Of a DNA stretch of 9,289 bases, positions 6,405 to 9,289 are shown piece by piece. A program made the translations under genes and the position numbers. The notes beneath the pieces were generated by a model that was not told where the DNA came from, ran no database searches, and saw nothing but the letters and a program-made list of their open reading frames with translations. Position 1 is the stretch's first letter. The number at the start of each line of letters is the position of its first letter. The DNA is from Lachnospiraceae bacterium (GTDB taxonomy: Bacteria > Bacillota > Clostridia > Lachnospirales > Lachnospiraceae), in the NCBI GenBank assembly GCA_003484785.1, contig DNAD01000140.1, forward strand, positions 1 through 9,289, given 5' to 3'.

Positions 6405-6600
6405 GTTACCATTCACGGGTCATGGAATAATTAGCAGGTGCTGTCGGGAGCCTGCTCACGGACAGCACCTGTTAATTATTCCATGAAACCGGGAAGCGGT
6501 CACCCCACCCTCATGAGCAAAACAAGTCTGCGTCAGCAGACTTAAGAGTGCGTAAGCACGAGTTTTGCGAATGCGGGTGGGGTGACCCGTGAATGGTAAC
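6405..6600 (+). repeat. 196-bp nested palindrome, branched structured element
   Basis: An 18-bp perfect terminal inverted repeat (6405-6422/6583-6600, GTTACCATTCACGGGTCA) encloses two arms. Arm A pairs 6421-6445 with 6461-6485, 25 bp with one G-U. Arm B pairs 6498-6510 with 6575-6587, 13 bp perfect. Arm B contains CAT/ATG, a GA/GA internal loop, GCAAAAC/GTTTTGC (6517-6523/6562-6568), then two small hairpins: an 8-bp stem at 6524-6543 with loop GTCA, and a 4-bp stem at 6548-6559 with a GTAA (GNRA) loop. Arm B and the terminal stem share 6583-6587, so they compete for those bases. No open reading frame fills it. It lies between the promoters of two divergent genes. It could be a miniature inverted-repeat element or a structured RNA. 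Confidence 0.85.
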
Positions 6601-6619
6601 TATGCAGCCTCATTCTGCA

Positions 6620-6648
6620 TTGCACAATCACCGAACATCCTTTACAAT
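6620..6648 (+). promoter_or_regulatory. Candidate promoter for tdk
   Basis: TTGCAC (6620-6625), a 17-base spacer and TACAAT (6643-6648) give a reasonable sigma-A type promoter starting near 6655. A small CTTTAC-AATG-GTAAAG hairpin overlaps the -10 region. The -35 matches only three of six consensus bases. Confidence 0.45.
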
Positions 6649-6710
6649 GGTAAAGACAGGCGCGCGGCGGAGGGATATTTCAGTGCATTCCGGCGCCTTT
6701 GGAGGAGAAG

Positions 6711-7304
6711 ATGGCTAAGCTGTATTTTTATTATGGAGCGATGGGAGCATCCAAGACTGCCCAGGCGCTCATGACAAGGTTCAACTATCAGGAGAAGGGC
6801 CAGAGGGTTCTGCTTGCAAAGGCCGATCTGGATACCAGGGACGACGAGGGAGACAGGCCAATGCTCAGGTCAAGGGCAGGGCTGGAGGCCGAATGCGTTC
6901 TCCTTTCCGAAGTCTGCAGGAGAGCAAAGGCAGAGGAGGGGGAGAAGTATATCCGCTCCTTTGATGTGATAATAGTTGACGAGGCACAGTTTGCCTCTCC
7001 CGAACAGATCATGGAGCTTGCGGATATAGTGGATTTTTATGACATACCGGTCATCTGCTTCGGCCTGCGCTCCGATTTCAGGGGAGAGCTCTTTCCGGGA
7101 AGCGAAAGACTGCTGGCAGTAGCGGATAAGCTGACCGAGATAAAGACCATGTGCTGGTGCGGCAAAAAGGCAACGATGAACGCGAGGTTTGATGAAAACG
7201 GCATAGTAAAGGAAGGGGAGCAGATAGTGATAGGCGCCAATTCCAGCTATACCGCCCTGTGCAGAAAGCACTGGAGACTGGGACAGTTAAAGGATGAAAA
7301 CTGA
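6711..7304 (+). CDS. tdk: Thymidine kinase (type II)
   Basis: Encodes 197 residues, normal for bacterial type II thymidine kinase. It phosphorylates thymidine to dTMP with ATP in the cytoplasm (pyrimidine salvage). The phosphate-binding loop is GAMGASKT (residues 9-16). VIIVDEAQF (86-94) holds the Walker B Asp90 and the catalytic Glu91. CFGLRSDFRGELFPGS (116-131) is the lid region. The zinc site is CWCG (Cys148, Cys150) with CRKH (Cys184, His187). GANSSY (175-180) contacts thymidine. The loop reads ASK where most relatives have SGK or AGK, dropping the glycine before the lysine. ATG 6711 follows GGAGGA (6701-6706); a TTG four codons earlier lies on the wrong side of that site. The gene overlaps the next one by 11 bases. 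Confidence 0.96.
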   Translation: MAKLYFYYGAMGASKTAQALMTRFNYQEKGQRVLLAKADLDTRDDEGDRPMLRSRAGLEAECVLLSEVCRRAKAEEGEKYIRSFDVIIVDEAQFASPEQIMELADIVDFYDIPVICFGLRSDFRGELFPGSERLLAVADKLTEIKTMCWCGKKATMNARFDENGIVKEGEQIVIGANSSYTALCRKHWRLGQLKDEN

Positions 7305-8574
7305 GAAGCTGTATGACAATAACCCGTACCTGAAGGAATTCAGCGCCGTAATAGCGGGAGTTGAAAACACAAATGAAGGTATTCTGATCGAGCTTGACAG
7401 AACCCTCTTCTTTCCCGAGGAGGGAGGACAGTCCTCTGATACGGGGTATATGTGGATAATGAAGGAAGAGGGCGATGGAAGGGATGATCTGTCAGACCCC
7501 GGGACACAGGGACCGGAGACTGTTGATGAGGAGATCGCGGGGCTTAGGATCGCCCATGTCCTGATAAAGGACGGACGCATATTCCACCTGGCAAAACCGA
7601 TGAGAAACGCACCTGAAAACGGCCCTGAAGCCTCTGACAGCGCTCTTAAAGCAGGCCTTTCTGTCAGGGGAAGGATCGACTGGGAACGAAGATTTTCCAA
7701 TATGCAGAATCATACCGGGGAGCATATCCTTTCGGGGATCCTGCACAGGGATTACGGCTCTGAGAACACGGGATTTCATTTATCGGATAACATTGTTACC
7801 CTTGATACCTCAAGACAGCTTGACAAGGCTATGATAAAGGAGCTTGAGAGAAAGGCCAATGAAGCTGTATATGCGGACCTCCCCATAACCTGCCGGTACT
7901 ATGGGGAGGAGGAGCTTAAGGAGATTGAATACCGCAGCAAGAAGGAGCTTAATGAGGATGTAAGGCTGGTGACCATCCCGGGGATAGATATCTGTGCCTG
8001 CTGTGCGCCCCATGTATCAGGTACGGGGCAGGTAGGCATCATCAAGGTGATAAGCGCCATAAACTACAAGGGCGGGACCAGACTCACCATCCTTTCGGGA
8101 AGAAGAGCTTTTGAGTACTTAAGCGCGGAGCACGATATAACCGGAGAGCTTACCCATAAGCTTTCTGTCAGCCCTGAGAGGCTTACGGAGGCGGTCGATA
8201 AGCTTATGCGACAGCTCAATGACATTAAGCTTGAAAAGGCCGAGCTTGCCGGGAAAAGGCTCTTTAAAAAGCTGGAAGAGCTTCCTGAAAATGAAAAAAA
8301 TGCCGTGATCTTTACGGAAGATACCGCCGTAAACAATATAACCCGGAGAAATGCGGTCAACACCCTCGCAAAAAAGTACAGAGGGATCTGCGCCGTATTC
8401 GTGGGGGAGGGTGAATACCGTTTTATCCTTGCCCATCCCGAAGGGGACGCCAGAGAGACGGCAAAGCTACTGAAGGATAAGTTCGGCGCCAGATGCGGAG
8501 GATCAAGGGAAATGATAGAGGGAAGCGTTTGTGCGGGGGAGGAAGAGCTTCGGGCCTTTTTCCGGGAACACTGA
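7294..8574 (+). CDS. AlaX-like alanyl-tRNA editing protein with DHHA1 domain
   Basis: Encodes 426 residues, like the long AlaX proteins. These are free-standing copies of the alanyl-tRNA synthetase editing domain that hydrolyse Ser- or Gly-charged tRNA-Ala. FFPEEGGQSSDTG (39-51) matches the start of the editing fold. The zinc site is HxxxH in NHTGEHILSG (His140, His144) plus CxxxH in CCAPH (Cys236, His240). A helical, coiled-coil-prone linker spans about 283-335. The C-terminus is a DHHA1-type domain with GARCGGSREMIEGS (398-411), equivalent to the glycine-rich end of AlaRS. Residues about 55-80 form an acidic insertion in the N-terminal barrel. The start overlaps the end of tdk by 11 bases and has no well-spaced ribosome binding site, suggesting translational coupling. 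No aminoacylation domain is present, so this is not AlaRS itself. Confidence 0.9.
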   Translation: MKTEKLYDNNPYLKEFSAVIAGVENTNEGILIELDRTLFFPEEGGQSSDTGYMWIMKEEGDGRDDLSDPGTQGPETVDEEIAGLRIAHVLIKDGRIFHLAKPMRNAPENGPEASDSALKAGLSVRGRIDWERRFSNMQNHTGEHILSGILHRDYGSENTGFHLSDNIVTLDTSRQLDKAMIKELERKANEAVYADLPITCRYYGEEELKEIEYRSKKELNEDVRLVTIPGIDICACCAPHVSGTGQVGIIKVISAINYKGGTRLTILSGRRAFEYLSAEHDITGELTHKLSVSPERLTEAVDKLMRQLNDIKLEKAELAGKRLFKKLEELPENEKNAVIFTEDTAVNNITRRNAVNTLAKKYRGICAVFVGEGEYRFILAHPEGDARETAKLLKDKFGARCGGSREMIEGSVCAGEEELRAFFREH

Positions 8575-8590
8575 CATAACCGCTTAATAT

Positions 8591-8619
8591 TTGATAAAAA
8601 ACCCATTGTCTGCTATAAT
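8591..8619 (+). promoter_or_regulatory. Near-consensus extended -10 promoter directly at the sugar transferase start
   Basis: TTGATA (8591-8596), a 17-base spacer and TATAAT (8614-8619), with the extended -10 bases TG at 8611-8612, make a strong sigma-A promoter. The expected start of transcription is about 8625-8628, at or just before the in-frame ATG at 8628. No ribosome binding site lies in the 47-base gap after the previous gene. Confidence 0.75.
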
Positions 8620-8627
8620 CAATGATC

Positions 8628-9242
8628 ATGATATACAGAAAATACATAAAGCGGCTTTTGGATATCTTCATATCCCTTGTTTCGATCGTTATACTGTCGC
8701 CGGTGCTATTGATACTTGTGCTGCTGGTAAGGAGCAAGCTTGGGAGTCCCGTGCTGTTTCACCAGGACAGGCCCGGGCTTAACGGGAAGATATTCCATCT
8801 TTACAAATTCCGCTCAATGACGGATGAAAGGGATGAAAACGGGGAGCTTTTACCGGATGAGAAAAGGCTGACCGATTTCGGTAAAAAGCTTCGGTCAACC
8901 AGCCTGGATGAGCTGCCGGAGCTGTTTTCCATACTTAAGGGGGATATGTCCCTGGTAGGGCCGAGACCGCTTTTAGTACAATACCTTCCGTTATACAACG
9001 AAAGACAGAGACACCGCCATGACGTAAGACCGGGGCTTACGGGGTGGGCACAGGTAAACGGAAGAAATACACTGACCTGGCAGGATAAATTTGAGTATGA
9101 TGTGGAGTATACGGAGAAATATTGCTTTTCAATGGATCTTCGGATCATCCTCATGACTTTCAGGGGGGTCATAAAGCGGGAGGGAATAAATCCCGAAAAC
9201 TCCGCTACCATGGACTTTTTTAAAGGAAATTTTCCGACCTGA
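8628..9242 (+). CDS. Monotopic phosphoglycosyl transferase (bacterial sugar transferase, PglC-like)
   Basis: Encodes 204 residues, the compact PglC-type length without the extra membrane domain of WbaP/WcaJ. The family moves a phospho-sugar from a UDP-sugar to undecaprenyl phosphate at the inner face of the membrane, starting glycan or exopolysaccharide assembly. YRKYIKRLLDIFIS (3-16) leads into one re-entrant membrane helix (about 11-35) with the typical Ser24-Pro25 break. Catalytic Asp94-Glu95 lie in LDELPELFSILKGDMSLVGPRP, and VRPGLTGWAQVNGRN (133-147) is also conserved. An ATG at 8622 adds two residues. I prefer 8628 because the promoter would start transcription after 8622. The sugar donor cannot be told. 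The stop codon lies in a hairpin loop. Confidence 0.94.
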   Translation: MIYRKYIKRLLDIFISLVSIVILSPVLLILVLLVRSKLGSPVLFHQDRPGLNGKIFHLYKFRSMTDERDENGELLPDEKRLTDFGKKLRSTSLDELPELFSILKGDMSLVGPRPLLVQYLPLYNERQRHRHDVRPGLTGWAQVNGRNTLTWQDKFEYDVEYTEKYCFSMDLRIILMTFRGVIKREGINPENSATMDFFKGNFPT

Positions 9243-9289
9243 AGGTCGGAACGGATCAAACTGAAGTTTGATCCGAAGCGCACGATTTG
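9232..9289 (+). repeat. Partial three-hairpin cassette of the same family as 89-263
   Basis: TTCCGACC (9232-9239) pairs with 9244-9251 around loop TGAA. CGGATCAAAC (9252-9261) pairs with 9266-9275, again with loop TGAA. AAGCGCACGATTTG (9276-9289) then matches the start of the third hairpin in the thl-crt copies exactly, and is cut by the window end. The first two stems differ in sequence from the earlier copies, but the second keeps AACTRAAGTT at its tip. The first hairpin begins inside the sugar transferase gene. No T-run is seen before the window ends. Confidence 0.82.

Overview
This window is ordinary chromosomal DNA from an anaerobic, butyrate-forming Firmicute, most likely a rumen or gut Lachnospiraceae (Butyrivibrio/Roseburia type). 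That placement rests on the gene order thl-crt-hbd-bcd-etfB-etfA, strong Shine-Dalgarno sites and protein family resemblance. No rRNA or taxonomic marker is present, so no species is offered.

Positions 1-5419 hold the central butyrate operon on the + strand: the last 26 codons of thiolase, then crotonase, 3-hydroxybutyryl-CoA dehydrogenase, butyryl-CoA dehydrogenase and both ETF subunits, ending at a strong intrinsic terminator (5375-5419). Together they turn two acetyl-CoA into butyryl-CoA. Bcd with EtfAB probably bifurcates electrons from NADH to crotonyl-CoA and ferredoxin. The three longer gaps in the operon are packed with hairpins: a perfect 88-bp tandem duplication of a three-hairpin cassette before crt, one diverged hairpin of the same family before hbd, and an unrelated three-hairpin block before bcd.

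Positions 5420-6710 are mostly non-coding. They contain a possible 24-residue membrane microprotein flanked by strong hairpins, and a minus-strand gene of 124 codons. That gene encodes four copies of the LSQxEIDxLI motif, which resembles the N-terminal CheY-P-binding peptide of FliM and FliY. Between its promoter and a likely tdk promoter lies a 196-bp nested palindrome with the look of a branched structured RNA or a miniature mobile element.

Positions 6711-9242 carry tdk (thymidine kinase) and an overlapping AlaX-like tRNA-editing protein, followed by a monotopic phosphoglycosyl transferase. The last gene has a near-consensus promoter so close to its start codon that its mRNA may be leaderless. 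The window ends inside another copy of the three-hairpin repeat family. Its first hairpin includes the end of the transferase gene, with the stop codon in the loop.

The two most unusual items are the four-motif FliM/FliY-like protein and the hairpin repeat family, whose copies keep base pairing while their arm sequences change.
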